From Adenophora triphylla var. japonica (taxonomy: Eukaryota > Streptophyta > Magnoliopsida > Asterales > Campanulaceae), in NCBI GenBank assembly GCA_022495995.1, contig JAFEMH010002596.1:1-64000 (forward strand): a stretch of 64,000 nucleotides of DNA, read 5' to 3'. Position 1 is the first letter of the stretch, and each line of letters begins with the position of its first letter. The notes beneath the pieces are model-generated. The model was not told the DNA's origin, did not search any database, and saw only the letters and a program-made list of their open reading frames with translations. The position numbers and the translations under genes are program-made. Below, in pieces: positions 23,138 to 34,080 of the stretch.

Positions 23138-24734
23138 AATACCCCCAAACTTATCTTTTGCTCGTCCTCGAGTAAAACAAAACTAAAACAAAATAAAAAC
23201 TAACTAACTAAATAAAACAAAAGAAAATATTTTTGGAATTTGTTCAATTCATATAATAGGTCGTTGGCACAACAAGTCTCAGATCTTACAACACACACAA
23301 TCTACAAAAATTATCATGAACATGGGACTATAATTACACGGATGCATCTAACTTACAATTCTCCACCACATAATGAAAGATGAATGAAAAATGAGAGATC
23401 ATTGTCATCAAAGTAAGATGTTTTATAGGGTCACTAATGATAATAAAATAGATTTCTACACAAGGGACACTCATATGCATGTTTAAACACAACTGTCAAC
23501 CCGTTAAACACAACTGTCAACCCGGCTACTCTTTAGGAATCAAATATGGCTTAACGGCTTGTAATGTATCGCGATAACGCGGGCTAGGTTCACAGTTACA
23601 AAAAACGGTAAGGACATACGAAGTCAAGCAAGTGAAACTAAGAAGTCTTCATCATACGTCCTCCCATTGAAATTTATCACTCGAATTCATGCCAACCCAT
23701 TGATTAAACCCCAAACTTATAATTTTGTATACTTTCACACTCGGGGTTGATCACCTTTCTTTCTTTTTGGTCACTTTCCACTTCAGCATTAGAGAGGGCA
23801 AGGCTTTTTTTTTCATTTTTTTTCTTTGCACAAATATATCACGAAGAATGTGCATTCAATACTTTTGCTCAAGCCCCTCTTTTCATTACATAACATGACC
23901 CTTTTCTTTTTTTTTTCTTTTGATGACCACTTTCCACTCAACCCTTTGGTTTTCCAAACTTCATCTAAACATTCCCAACACTCCCTAGTTTCACTTTCTT
24001 GAAAATGTGAGAAAATAGTGTATAAATTAAAAGGGTAGGATAATGAGGGTACAAATGAAGGAGAATGGTGGTCTAAGATAACCTCCCACTTTGTGAGAGA
24101 TTCCATTCTTTTTCAAGCTCAAAAGGGGTTCTAGCGGAAAATTTTATATAAGTGACGAGAAAGTTAAAGGCTCACAAATAGGGTTCAAAGAAAATAGCCA
24201 AATATCACTTCCCGAATAGCCTAATTGATGTGTTATTGACAGTCATGCAAACATGTTCTAGGGACCCCGAGAATGCCAAAGTGATCCTATAAAGGTCTCC
24301 TAAATTGGGAACAATGATCAAGAAAAATAATATGGAAGTGAAAGGTGGAAAAATCATACTTTACATATTTCAATGCAATTATAATCCCATATTGACAATA
24401 ATACTCAAGATTTTAAAATTAAAGCACTCTCAAATCATCATGGACTCTTGCCAATTTCTCAAAATATGAAAAGAACAATTTTTTTTTAAATTTTTCTATT
24501 TTTTGGAGGGTGACACTATATACACTCCCCTATAAATCCACAAACTCGGAGATAAATCTACCCCCAAATTCAAAACATGCTATGTCCTCATAGCAAAGAG
24601 AACAAAAACATGCATTGGGTTCAAAGGATGATATGACACAACAAAGCAAATAAATAAAGCAAACAAAACGTACCTACTTGGGTTGCCTCCCAATTAGAGC
24701 ATTTGGTTAAGGTTGTTAGCCCGACCATTGCTCC
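23138..24734 (-). other. Athila post-protease region, no gene seen
   Basis: Next to the LTR is the polypurine tract (on minus, AAGTTTGGGGGT) and ACTCGAGGACGAGC. The rest has poly-T and A-rich runs. Near 24675-24700 is TTGGGTTGCCTCCCAATTAG, a word I know as recurrent in plant Athila-like elements. No RT or integrase could be found. Confidence 0.6.
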
Positions 24735-25799
24735 TAATTACATGGGATGTGAGGTGGCCACATTCTCTTTGGCCTTAGCTTTCCTTCCCTTGGCCCACCT
24801 CACATATTCGCGGGCACAAACGCCCACCGCTTTCCACATGTATATACCATTTTTGATTAGCTCGGGTGGAGCCCAAGGGATTTTAGTGGCCTTCTTCTTG
24901 GCCTTCTTTTTCTTTTTCTTCATGGGGGCCTCTCCCCCAAACTCATTTGGTGCCTTGGTCCCATGGACATCAAGCACCTCATCTATCTCAACATTATTAT
25001 GAGAGGAGCTATCTTGATCATCAATATTAGCCATAAAAGAATCAGATATATCAAGACAATATCATTCCTCAATTTGAGCACAAGAATTATTACTTTCATC
25101 TTTTAGAGGAAAGAATGATTTTACTTTTGAAACCGACTCCTTATGGGGTCGGTCTAGGGGGTGATACGGTCCGTCACTCAAAGAGTGTTTGTCGGCCTTG
25201 TTGTTACTAGTCATATCAAGTACGTCCGCTTTATCCCTAGAATTCTCATCGTCACTCTTATCTAATTTGGCACACTTATCCTCCTCTATGTCATCTAAGG
25301 ACTTACAATCTTCCCCATCATCGTCCATGGGGTGTTTCATCACAACATTAACCAAAATTTCTATCTTCTCATCCGCTACCATCATGGACAATTTCCCATT
25401 CCCCACATTTATTATTGTGTAAGTTGTGGCCATGAACGGATGTCCTAGAAAAATAGGAGGGTCTCTACTCGTACTTCCTCCATTAACCATATCCATAACC
25501 ACAAAGTCAACGAGGACAATCAAGGTACCCACTTGAACCAATACATCCTCCACAATGCCCAACGATCTCCTATTAGAACGGTCTGCTAAACAGAGGGTCA
25601 TTGTGGTGGGCTTCAACTCGAACAAGCCCAATTTCAAGTATATGGATAGTGGTAGCAAATTAATGCTAGCGCCAAGGTCCAACATCGCCTTCACTTCACT
25701 AGAATCCCCAATAGTAATAGAAATTGTGAAACTTCCGGGGTCCTTTACTTTAGGTGGGAGGTCCTGTCGGACTATAGCACTAGCACTCTCTCCATGATC
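24735..25799 (-). pseudogene. Athila aspartic protease and basic tail
   Basis: The protease reads MLDLGASINLLPLSIYLKLG (about 25690-25625), with the DLGA active site typical of Athila-type proteases, then VEDVLVQV, LVDFVVMDM and FLGHPFMAT. A Glu/Asp/Ser-rich extension follows to a TGA at 25062, where Trp is expected. The same frame continues to 24738 through a KKKKKKAKKKATK basic cluster. It would cut Gag, but its C-terminus is not followed by RT. Confidence 0.8.
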
Positions 25800-25939
25800 A
25801 TCATCTCATTCTTTCCATACCTATTCTTTTTGGAGTTTAATTCTTTGAAAATTTTTGCATAGGCCGGAACATTTTTAATCATATTAAGCAGTGGGAGATT
25901 TATGCTAACTTTGGAGAACATCTCCATCAATTCTTTCAT

Positions 25940-27290
25940 TTAATGCTCTAACTTATGTCTCATCAATCGATCGGGAAAGGGCACTGGTGGTACATATGGC
26001 TTGGGGGGTATATAAGTGTCTTTGGATTTTTCTCTCAAACCACATGTACTCTTTTCAGCATCTTCTTTAGAAATAGGAGGAGGAGGAGAAGAAGATGAAG
26101 GAGAACAAACCTCTTGACATACCACTTTACCATTCCATAGTGTGGATATGGCCATTTCTTGATGTCCTTGGCTCGAAAACGTTTCGGGCTTGTGACTTTG
26201 AAGGGCTTCAGCAATTTGCCCTATTTGTGTTTCAAGCTTTTTAATGGTGTCACTTTGTTGCCTTGAATCTTGCTGTTGCTCCAATCTCAGTCTTTCCAAT
26301 GCCTCTTCCCAAGGCTCTTTCCTAGTCTCCAATTGTCCTTGGGGTGGTGGATAATGTAGGGGTTTATTTTGATTACCTTGGTTTCCTCCCCATGAAAAAT
26401 TAGGGTGATTCCTCCACCCCGGATTGTAAGTGTTGCTGTATGGATTATTTTGTGGAGGCCTTGGGTTGTATCCATTGAGTGCATGTACCTGCTCATCATT
26501 AGGAATAAACTACGCACCACTAGGACAAAAGTTAGTAGCATGAGTAAGGAGACCACAAATAGAATAAGCATCTTGTACAATATTAGCATCAAGAGAGGTG
26601 TCTTTAGCATTAAACATAGCAATTAATTGAGATACTTGTTTAGCCAAATTATCATTACCCTCTAACTCATGTACTCCCCTAGCCTTATTACCCCTTGTAC
26701 TCTTTTGTTGGGAATTAGCACCCAACATCTCAAATAAATCATGAGTCTCTTGGGGAGTTTTGGCTCCTAGTGTGCCCCCCGCCGCATTATCAACCATGGT
26801 TTGATTAACATGATTCAAGCCGTCATAAATGGGCAAAGGAAAATTATGATGGGGACATAGCACTAACATCATTTTAAATCGATCCCAAGCCTCATGAAAA
26901 GGCTCACCTACTTCTTGGGCAAATCCAATGATCTTTTGCCTCATATTAGCTAACGTGGGATGGGGATATATTTTTGTAAAAACACATCATGCAATTGATC
27001 CCATGTGCTTATACTTCTAGGTGGTAACATCATAAACCAAGTCTTGGTTGCTCCTTTCAAAGTGTAGGGGAAGCACTTTAATCTTATTTGATCATCGGTT
27101 ACACCTATTCTGCCCGAAAAGTGAGATACGATCATCATATACTCACGCAAGAAAGTCAAAGGGTCTTCGGTCGATAGTCCTTGATAAATGGGCAACATGT
27201 TAAAATATTGACCCTTGACTTCAAAGTTTTTTGCCTCCTCCAATAACACAATACAAGATATGGAGGCATCGACTTTAGGATGACAAAAGT
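25940..27290 (-). pseudogene. Athila gag, decayed
   Basis: On the minus strand it starts with VLLEEAKNFEVKGQYFNMLP, then IYQGLSTEDPLTFLREYMM, DDQIRLKCFPYTLKGATKTW, PRSISTWDQLHDVFLQKY, a frameshift, then QKIIGFAQEVGEPFHEAWDRF and CPHHNFPLPIYDGL. These are strongly Athila-like gag blocks. A later frame (26332-25940) is Gln/Pro-rich. A zinc-knuckle region is not clear. Several stops and shifts occur. Confidence 0.82.
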
Positions 27291-27515
27291 CCTACATAGT
27301 TTGAGCAGATGGGATTGCCATCGCGGCTTCTTCCTCTTATACCCCGGTGGTAGAAGGATTTAGGTCACTTTCGAGGGGATTGCCCTCTTTTAATTTAAGT
27401 TCTTTCAAACGCCGACCTAACCTATCAATGTCATCGTTCAATGGCTCCAAGGTAGGAATCAAAGAATGCCGACCAAGCATACACCGACTAAACGAACTTG
27501 TTCAAATCACAACAA

Positions 27516-27540
27516 ATCCCCGAAAACGGCGCCAAAAACT
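27516..27540 (-). promoter_or_regulatory. Athila primer binding site region
   Basis: Minus strand TGGCGCCGTTTTCGGGGA follows the LTR end after a few bases. It resembles the TGGCGCCGTTGCCGGGGA site of many plant gypsy elements. Confidence 0.75.
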
Positions 27541-29094
27541 TGATGGATAAAAATCCTCTTGTAATAAAAACCTTGCAAGTGTACAAGTTAACGAAGTAGA
27601 AATATACAAAAGTAAGGGTTGAACCACAGAGATTTGTGTGTTGAACAAATTGATTTAATTAGTGTAAAAAAGTAACAAAGAAAAAGGGGTTTTGATTGGT
27701 TGAACTATTAAACTAAGAAAGCAAAATAAATAAATTAAAGATATCAATAGACAAGGGATTCATGGATTGGGGATCATAACAATTATCACTTTATGCTTTT
27801 TATTTCATGTAAAAAGGATTCAATCTCATTCTTAGATTCGTTCACAAAAATATAAAGTTAAGATGTTAATATCACAGTTACGTCGATAAGAACATTAAAA
27901 CCCTAATATCTCTATCTCGTTTATATATTCAGTTACGTCAATATAAACTTTCAAGAGATTCAATTTAAATCACAAAAACATAAGAACCTAGATTCATTGA
28001 TTTCAGTTAAGTCCTCAATTAAATCTATCTTCTCAACACTGATCAATGTATAAATCATCCGAGTTACTGAAACGTTTTATACCCAAGTAGATTCATAGGC
28101 CAACGGTATCTTAACATATAATTGAAGCCTATGAATGATCTTGAAGAATGTTGAGAAAAAAGAACGAGAGAGAGATAGAAAGAATTAAAACCCCAGCATA
28201 AAGATCAAATTTTTACTTACCTCAATCCACGAATCAAATAAATTAGCCTTGAATGGCCATTAAATTAAATAAACAAAACCATGTATTTGAATCTTCAAAA
28301 TAAATAAAAACCTAAACTATGATAAAGGGGAAGAAAATATATAAAGAGAATGAGAGATTATCAGAGAGATAAAAAACTAGTCTAGGGTCCTTTTTTTAAA
28401 GAAGGAGGGAGGTGAAAATCCTTTTTGAAAATAAATTTTGGTCAAAATTCGAGTCAAATTTAGAAATCTGCCAAAAATTTGTCACTGATCTATTGCAAAT
28501 CTGGTGAAAATCTCGTTTTTTAATTTTGTGACGAACTGGAATCCGTCACAAATCTTTGGCCGGCGGTCGCCCATGTCTGCCCCAGCGCCCGCCCAATTGT
28601 ACAGAAGCTTTCACGGCCAAGGAATTCCATCTTCAGCTGCCGCCCATGCTTGCTTAAGCGACTGCCTAGCCTGCCTTGCCTTGTGGCCTGCTTTCCTCGG
28701 CCAGCTATGCTTCCTCTCGGCCAGCCTTGCCTTTGGCCGGCCACTCTTCAGTTTCTCTCGGCCAGCAGCCTCTTTTTGGTTTGGACTTGTTTCGCGATAA
28801 TTGCACAGTCGCACTTTGGTCACTATAATTTTCTCTTTTGCACTTTCGTCCTTGAACTATCCATATTTTCACTTTGTCCCATGAACTTTCATAAAATCAA
28901 ATTCCTCCCAATTTTCCATATTTCCAGTTTGGTCCCTGAATTTCCAAAATAAGCTCAAATCCTCCATTTTCTCTGTAATTGCAATTCAACCCCTGTACTT
29001 TCAAAACACTACAAAATACATTAAATTTCCAAGATTTCGAGCATCAAATAAGCTAGAAAACATATCTTTTGGATGGGTAAAACCACATCCATCA
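27541..29094 (-). repeat. Athila 5' LTR (minus orientation)
   Basis: 1554 bp, matching 21592-23137 with scattered substitutions. It ends at the copia integrase, where ATGTC repeats. Confidence 0.9.
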
Positions 29095-29885
29095 ATGTCA
29101 AGTTACCTTTCTTTCCGTCCACTTCTCCTACAGTTTTACCATTTGATATTATACATAGTGACTTGTGGACTTCACCTGTTTTGAGCTCCTCGGGTCACAA
29201 ATACTACTTGTTGTGTTTGGATGATTATAGCAATTTTTTGTGGACTTTTCCCGTTGGAAATAAGTCTCAAGTTCCAGAAATTTTTTTCTCCTTTAGTACC
29301 TGTATTTCAACTCAGTTTGAACGGGTAATTAAAACCTTTCAATGTGACAATGGGCTGGAATTTGACAATAATCAATTTAAGTCCTTTTTTCGGTCAAAGG
29401 GTATGAGTTTTCGATTATCGTGTCCTCACACCTCGTCTCTAAATGGGAAAGCTGAGCGAAAAATTTGCACTATAAATAATCTAGTTCGCACCCTTCTTGC
29501 TCATTCTTCCATGCCATCCTCCTTTTGGCATCATGCGTTGGCAATGGCTACATATCTTTTGAATATCATTCCCATTAAAGGTCTTAGCAAATTTTCCCCC
29601 ACTCAAATTCTCTATCGTCGAAATCCCACATACACTCATCTTCAGGTTTTTGGTTGTTTGTGTTTCCCATTAATTCCTGCTACAAATATCCACAAGCTCC
29701 ATAATCGTTCGAATCCTTGTATTTTTCTTGGGTACCCACAAAATCATAAAGGTTTTAAATGCTATGTTCTCATTACTCACAAAATTATTATTTCTCGACA
29801 CGTGGTGTTTGATGAAAAAGTGTTTCCCTTTGCGTCGATTCGAAATATCCCTATCGAAAATCGTGATTATTCCTTTTTGGACTAG
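29095..29885 (+). pseudogene. Copia integrase catalytic core
   Basis: After the interruption the frame continues through the DDE core. FDIIHSDLW (about 29142) supplies the first Asp, FQCDNGLEF (about 29339) the second, and SLNGKAERK (about 29439) the Glu. The later LNIIPIKGLSKFSPTQILY and VFGCLCFPL blocks are typical of copia. All three catalytic residues remain. The frame stops at 29885. Confidence 0.88.
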
Positions 29886-30149
29886 CACTTTAATCCCTTA
29901 GTTCAGGGATGGTGTGATTCTCAAGTCCAGTCAGCTCAACCTTCTCGGCCAATACCCTCTTCTGGAGCCCCGCTGGCTCAGGAAATACTCACTCCCTCCC
30001 AGGTTGCCCCAAGTGTTTCTGCTCCTCTTTCTGTTGCTAGCCCACCTGCCAGTTCTGGGCTGCATATCTCTCAGCCTACCTTACTAGGCCAGCCCCCTCC
30101 TCCAGCTGACCTGCTGCCCTATTCAGCCTCAGTTCTAGCTCCTCGATCC
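29886..30149 (+). other. Copia integrase-RT linker
   Basis: Pro/Ser/Ala-rich linker in broken frame between integrase and RT. No domain is present. Confidence 0.55.
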
Positions 30150-31100
30150 ATGACTACGCGGAGCATGAGTGGGATCACAAAAACCAAACACCAATTTAAT
30201 CTTTTTTCCTCGGCTTCCCTTTCTCCTCTGCCATCTAATCCTAAACTTGCGTTATCCGACCCTAATTTGATGTCAGCGATGGTTGTTGAATTTGATGCTC
30301 TAATTAAAAATAAGACGTGGGTAGTGGTGTCCCGTCCTTCTAATGTGAATATTATACGTTGCATGTGGATATTTTCTCATAAAAAGAATGCTGATGGTTC
30401 TTTTGTAAGGTATAAGGCTCATCTTGTAGGTGATGGCAGGTCACAGCAAGTGGGCATGGACTGTTCTGAGACATTTAGTCTGGTTGTGAAACCAGCGACA
30501 ATTCGTACTGTTCTCAGCTTGGCACTTTCCAATTCTTGGTCCATACATCATTTGGACATTAAAAATGCATTTCTACATGGTGCACTGTAGGAGACGGTTT
30601 ATATGCACCAGCCTATGGGTTTCAGGGATCCGGTGCATTCATACTATGTCTGCTTATTACAAAAATCTCTATATGGCCTAAAACAGGCTCCGAGGGCTTG
30701 GTACAAGAGATTTGCAGATTTTGTGGCAACTATGAGATTCACCCACAGTCGTTCAGATCACTCCCTGTTTGTATAATCTAGGTCGAGATCGGGCTTATTT
30801 ATTACTGTATGTAGATGAAATAATTCTTTCTACATCGTCTGATAAGCTTCGGACGTCTATTATGGCAACTCTGGCTTCTGAGTTTGCAATGAAGGATCTT
30901 GGACCATTGAATTATTTTCTGGGTATTGCTGTGACATATGTGACCGGGGGACTTTTCGTGTGTCAGCGCAAGTATGCCGAGGAGATTCTCGAACGTGCAG
31001 GAATGTCTTCTTGCAAACCCTCTTTGACTTCGGTCGATACTAATGCCAAGCTTGTAGGCTCGGCCGGCGTACCATATGAGGATCCTACATTCTATCGAAG
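30150..31100 (+). pseudogene. Copia reverse transcriptase
   Basis: Typical blocks appear in order: NKTWVVVSRPSNVNII, FVRYKAHLVGDGRSQQVG, LDIKNAFLHGAL (30555-30590, followed by TAG for Gln), LYGLKQAPRAWYK (about 30673), and LLLYVDEIILSTSS at 30802-30840. In the latter the canonical YVDD is YVDE (codon GAA at 30817). A frameshift lies near 30775. The D-to-E change and the stops mean no activity is expected. Confidence 0.88.
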
Positions 31101-31628
31101 TTTATGGCTGCTCTAAAACGCATTATGCGGTACATCCGAGGCACCCTTGATCTTGGTTTGCATCTCTCGAGATCCTCTTGTACCTCTCTCACAGCCTACA
31201 CTGATGCGGACTGGGGTGGATGTTCAGACACTCATTGGTCCACTTCTGTTTATTGTTTATTTTTGGGGTCTAATTTGATTTCTTAGTCATCGAGGCGATA
31301 ACCCACTTTATCTCGTTCGAGTGCTGAGGCAGAATATTGGGGTGTCGCGAATGCCGTAGCTGAATCCTGTTGGATTTGGAATCTATTACTTGAGCTTCAT
31401 ATCCCACATTCTAAAGCTACTCTGGTATATTGTGATAACATCAGTGCTATCTACTTGTCCGGTAACCCAGTACAGCACCAACGTACGAAGCATATAGAGT
31501 TGGATATTTTATTCGTTCGTGAAAAGGTAGCAAGGGGAGAAGTTCAGGTCCTACATGTTCCGTCCCATTATCAGTTAGCTGATATATTCACTAAAGGGCT
31601 TCCGCGCATACTTTTTGATGATTTTTGA
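31101..31628 (+). pseudogene. Copia RNase H domain
   Basis: Starts MAALKRIMRYIRGTLDLGL, then SLTAYTDADWGGCSD (about 31195), TAG for Trp after GSNLIS, then SRSSAEAEYWGVANAVAES and VYCDNISAIYLSGNPV, and ends LADIFTKGLPRILFDDF at 31625. Asp, Glu and Asp catalytic positions are visible. Confidence 0.88.
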
Positions 31629-31673
31629 GACAGTCTCAGCATACGGCCTCCTCCCGCTTCGACTGCGGGGGTC

Positions 31674-31862
31674 TGATAGAATTTAGAATAATAGAGATTT
31701 ATGTAATCATCTATATTTGTGTAGATATGTGTATATCCGTATAGTAGATAAGTAAATATTCTTGTTATGGTAGGAGACTAGGTCGATCCCTATGATTAAG
31801 GGATTAGAGTTGTATATATACATTGGATAGCTATTGAGAAAGGCAAAGACCATATTCCTTTA
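31674..31862 (+). repeat. Copia 3' LTR
   Basis: 189 bp direct repeat of 19712-19900, ending CCTTTA, followed by GTAAC. The purine tract GCGGGGGTC precedes it. Confidence 0.92.
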
Positions 31863-32651
31863 GTAACAACACCCCTGCTGGTAATGGTTTTTTAACAGAA
31901 AATATATGTCCTTAATTAATGAATTACTTTTTATCTATAAATTTTTATTTATTTTTTATTTTATGCAAAACCAATGTAAGATTTCAAGTCCCATTGTATT
32001 CCTTGGAGTTGAAGGAATCGAAAGGGGAACGAATGGCACAAATCCCATTGTTGGAAGGGAGTCCAATTCAAAGAACATTCAACCAGGAAAGATGGATAAC
32101 ACTAGGCATCCAACTTTTGTTAACTCAGAGTTAGCCTCTAATGGTATTCTTATCTAATTTTTTTTACTATTATTCTTTATTTTAAGCAATACCAATGTTT
32201 AATTTCAAGTTCCGTTGTTTTTCAGTTTAAAGAATTGGAGTTCCAGTAATCGAAAGAGGAATAAATGGTAATGACACTGTTTCCATTGTTATTCTTTTTT
32301 TTTTTTTTTTTTTAAGTTTCAATTTTATTCTTTAGTTTCATTTGTGAACAAGTTAGTGATTTAATTTAATTCAATGTATAATATCAATTTCACTTTTAAA
32401 TCGATTCCAGGAATAGGAAGGGGAATAAATGGCAATGGCACAAGTTCAATTGGTGGTAGGGAATCAGGGAATAGTCAATCACAATTGATGGATAAGAATA
32501 GACATTCGGCTCCTGTTAACTCAACATTAGGCCCTCGTGTAGAAAATGTAATTGAGGACCCCTCTGATCACGCAGAATCACAACCTCAACGAATGAAGAA
32601 AAGGGGTATAACATTGGGTGTAAATGTTCCGAAAGAAGGAGAAACAAATAT
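31863..32651 (+). pseudogene. CACTA second gene, continued exon fragments
   Basis: Continues the duplicate: GIERGTNGTNPIVGRESNS (about 32010), a further GIN-like fragment near 32245, and an exon from about 32410 with GIGRGINGNGTSSIGGRESG. This exon then runs through an acidic stretch to RMKKRGITLGVNVPKEGE near 32600-32640. Three related exons suggest exon multiplication. The following Ptta/En/Spm-type domain is absent, so the gene is truncated just before the CACTA terminus. A long poly-T lies near 32290. Confidence 0.55.
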
Positions 32652-32775
32652 TTTAGTGACTGTTCATACACAAATATTTTAGTGACTGTTCTTACACACA
32701 CGTAAGTTTAGTGACTGCTTTTCGTACATATGTGACGGCTTTTAGCAGTCACAAAAAGCCTTTTTTCTTGTAGTG
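32652..32775. repeat. CACTA 3' terminus with subterminal repeats
   Basis: TTTAGTGACTG occurs at about 32652, 32678 and 32707. A TGTGAC ... GTCACA hairpin lies at 32731-32753. The end, TTCTTGTAGTG at 32765-32775, is the CACTA inverted repeat. Eleven G residues follow. Confidence 0.82.
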
Positions 32776-32786
32776 GGGGGGGGGGG

Positions 32787-34080
32787 ACCAGTTTTTGATG
32801 AGGATTTCATGATCAAAGAGCTTGGTTGTACTCCCCATCCCCGCAGGAAGATAGGCCCTGTAACTTTACTTTAGAGTCAGGCTCCGCCTCTAATGAACTC
32901 ACTCAAGAGGAAATTGAGGCGGCAGCAGAGCATGTATTCCCCTACTTCCTTAATGAAAACTTTGATCTTTCCGAGTACCCTGAGATTGCTAACATCGTGA
33001 ATGATGAATTAACTAATAATAATAAATATAATGAACTAGTTAATAATGAATCATATGATAAGATAGATCAAGAAAACGAACAAATCTTAAAAGAATTAGC
33101 AAAGCAAGTAGGTTGTTGTGGGCCCTGTTGACAGTGAGGAAATGCAAACGGTTAACCTTGGGACGATAGAAGACCTCAGAGAAACCAAGATCGACTGCTT
33201 CTTCAAGGGGGAAGACAGAGGAATCCTAATACATCTCCTCAGAGAATATGTCGATGTCTTCGCTTGGTCCTACAAAGATATGCCAGGGTTAAATCAATCG
33301 ATCGTGGAACACAAAATACCACTGCTACCTAACGCCAAACCAGTCAAACAGAAACTGCGCAAGATTAAGCCCGAATGGTTGATGCAGGTGAAATAAGAGA
33401 TAATGAAGCTCTTAAATGTAGGATTTATCAAGGTAATCGAATACCCAGAATAGCTAGCCAATACAGTACAAGTGGCCAAAGCAAATGGGAAGATACGAGT
33501 TTGTGTTGATTTCAGAGACATGAACAAGGCATCCCCTAAAGATGACTTTCCATTACCAAACATAGACACGTTGGTCGATGCTACCGCAACTTATGAAGTT
33601 CGCTCATCGTGGATGGTTTCACAGGATACAACCAAATTCTCATGGCAGAAGAAGACCAACACAAAACAACATTCACCACACCTTGGGGAACATTTTGTTA
33701 TACGGTCATGCCGTTTGGTCTAAAGAACGCAGGGGCTACTTATCAGAGGGCAGTCACAACACTGTTCCATGATATGATCCACAAGGAATAGAGGTATACG
33801 TGGATGATATAATCATCCACTCCAGAGGGACAGATAGTCAGCACTTCATAGATCTCAGAAAATTCTTCAATAGACTGAGGCAACACAAGATGAGGCTCAA
33901 CCCCGCAAAATGCTCATTTGGGGTGGTCAAAGGAAAATTCTTGGGATACATGGTCACCGAACATGGCATAGAAGCAAACCCCACCAAGATAAAGGCTATC
34001 ATAGACATGCGACCGCCAAGAACATAAAAAGAGGTGAAAGGATTCATGGGCAGACTCCAATACATCAGTCGATTCATCAA
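32787..34080 (+). pseudogene. Element V: Tat-type RT fragment
   Basis: The fragment starts in a spacer (GPVFDEDFMIKELG) between protease and RT that aligns with Element II, then VFPYFLNENFDLSEYPEI. RT blocks follow: KPVKQKLRKIKPEW, CVDFRDMNKASPKDDFPLP, TTFTTPWGTFCYTVMPFG, and YVDD at 33797-33808. It ends at GRLQYISRFIN. Stops and shifts occur near 33396, 33450, 33600 and 33790. Left of it is the CACTA end; right of it the LTR of Element II. It is related to but distinct from Element II. Confidence 0.85.

Larger units (their letters stand above)
21592..29094 (-). mobile_element. Athila-type Ty3/gypsy element, gag-protease only, minus strand
   Basis: The LTRs lie at 21592-23137 and 27541-29094 and begin and end TGATGGAT / ATCCATCA. 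The target duplication ATGTC is at 21587-21591 and 29095-29099. Genes read on the minus strand, so the 27541-29094 LTR is the 5' one. The minus-strand primer site TGGCGCCGTTTTCGGGGA lies just inside (about 27516-27533). Gag and protease are present. RT, RNase H and integrase are absent, so it is non-autonomous. The other end has the gypsy-type ACTCGAGGACGAGCAAAAG and AAGTTTGGGGGT purine tract next to 23137. Confidence 0.9.
19712..31862 (+). mobile_element. Ty1/copia retrotransposon (Ale/Retrofit-like), split by an Athila element
   Basis: Two 189-bp LTRs (19712-19900 and 31674-31862) start TGATAGAAT and end CCTTTA. The target duplication GTAAC lies at 19707-19711 and 31863-31867. A TGGTATCAGAGCC primer site (initiator tRNA-Met type) follows the 5' LTR, and a GCGGGGGTC purine tract precedes the 3' LTR. 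Domain order gag, protease, integrase, RT, RNase H is that of copia. Short LTRs suggest the Ale/Retrofit lineage. The LTRs differ at about ten positions by eye. All domains carry stops or shifts. Confidence 0.92.
1..32775 (+). mobile_element. CACTA (En/Spm-type) DNA transposon, right part, with nested insertions
   Basis: The element's left end lies outside the window. On the plus strand it carries remnants of a TNP2-type transposase (1-2026), a DUF4218-like segment (1288-2026), a DUF4216-like exon (17653-18485) and small exons of a second gene (18545-32640). It ends at 32775 with TTCTTGTAGTG, which reads CACTACAAGAA on the minus strand, the classic CACTA terminal repeat. Short subterminal repeats precede the end. 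Domain order and terminus agree, so the identity is secure. Much of the length is later insertions: two Helitrons, MITEs, an LTR element, and a copia element holding an Athila element. The second gene is mostly missing, so the element was already internally deleted. The target duplication cannot be checked because the other end is not visible. Confidence 0.88.
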
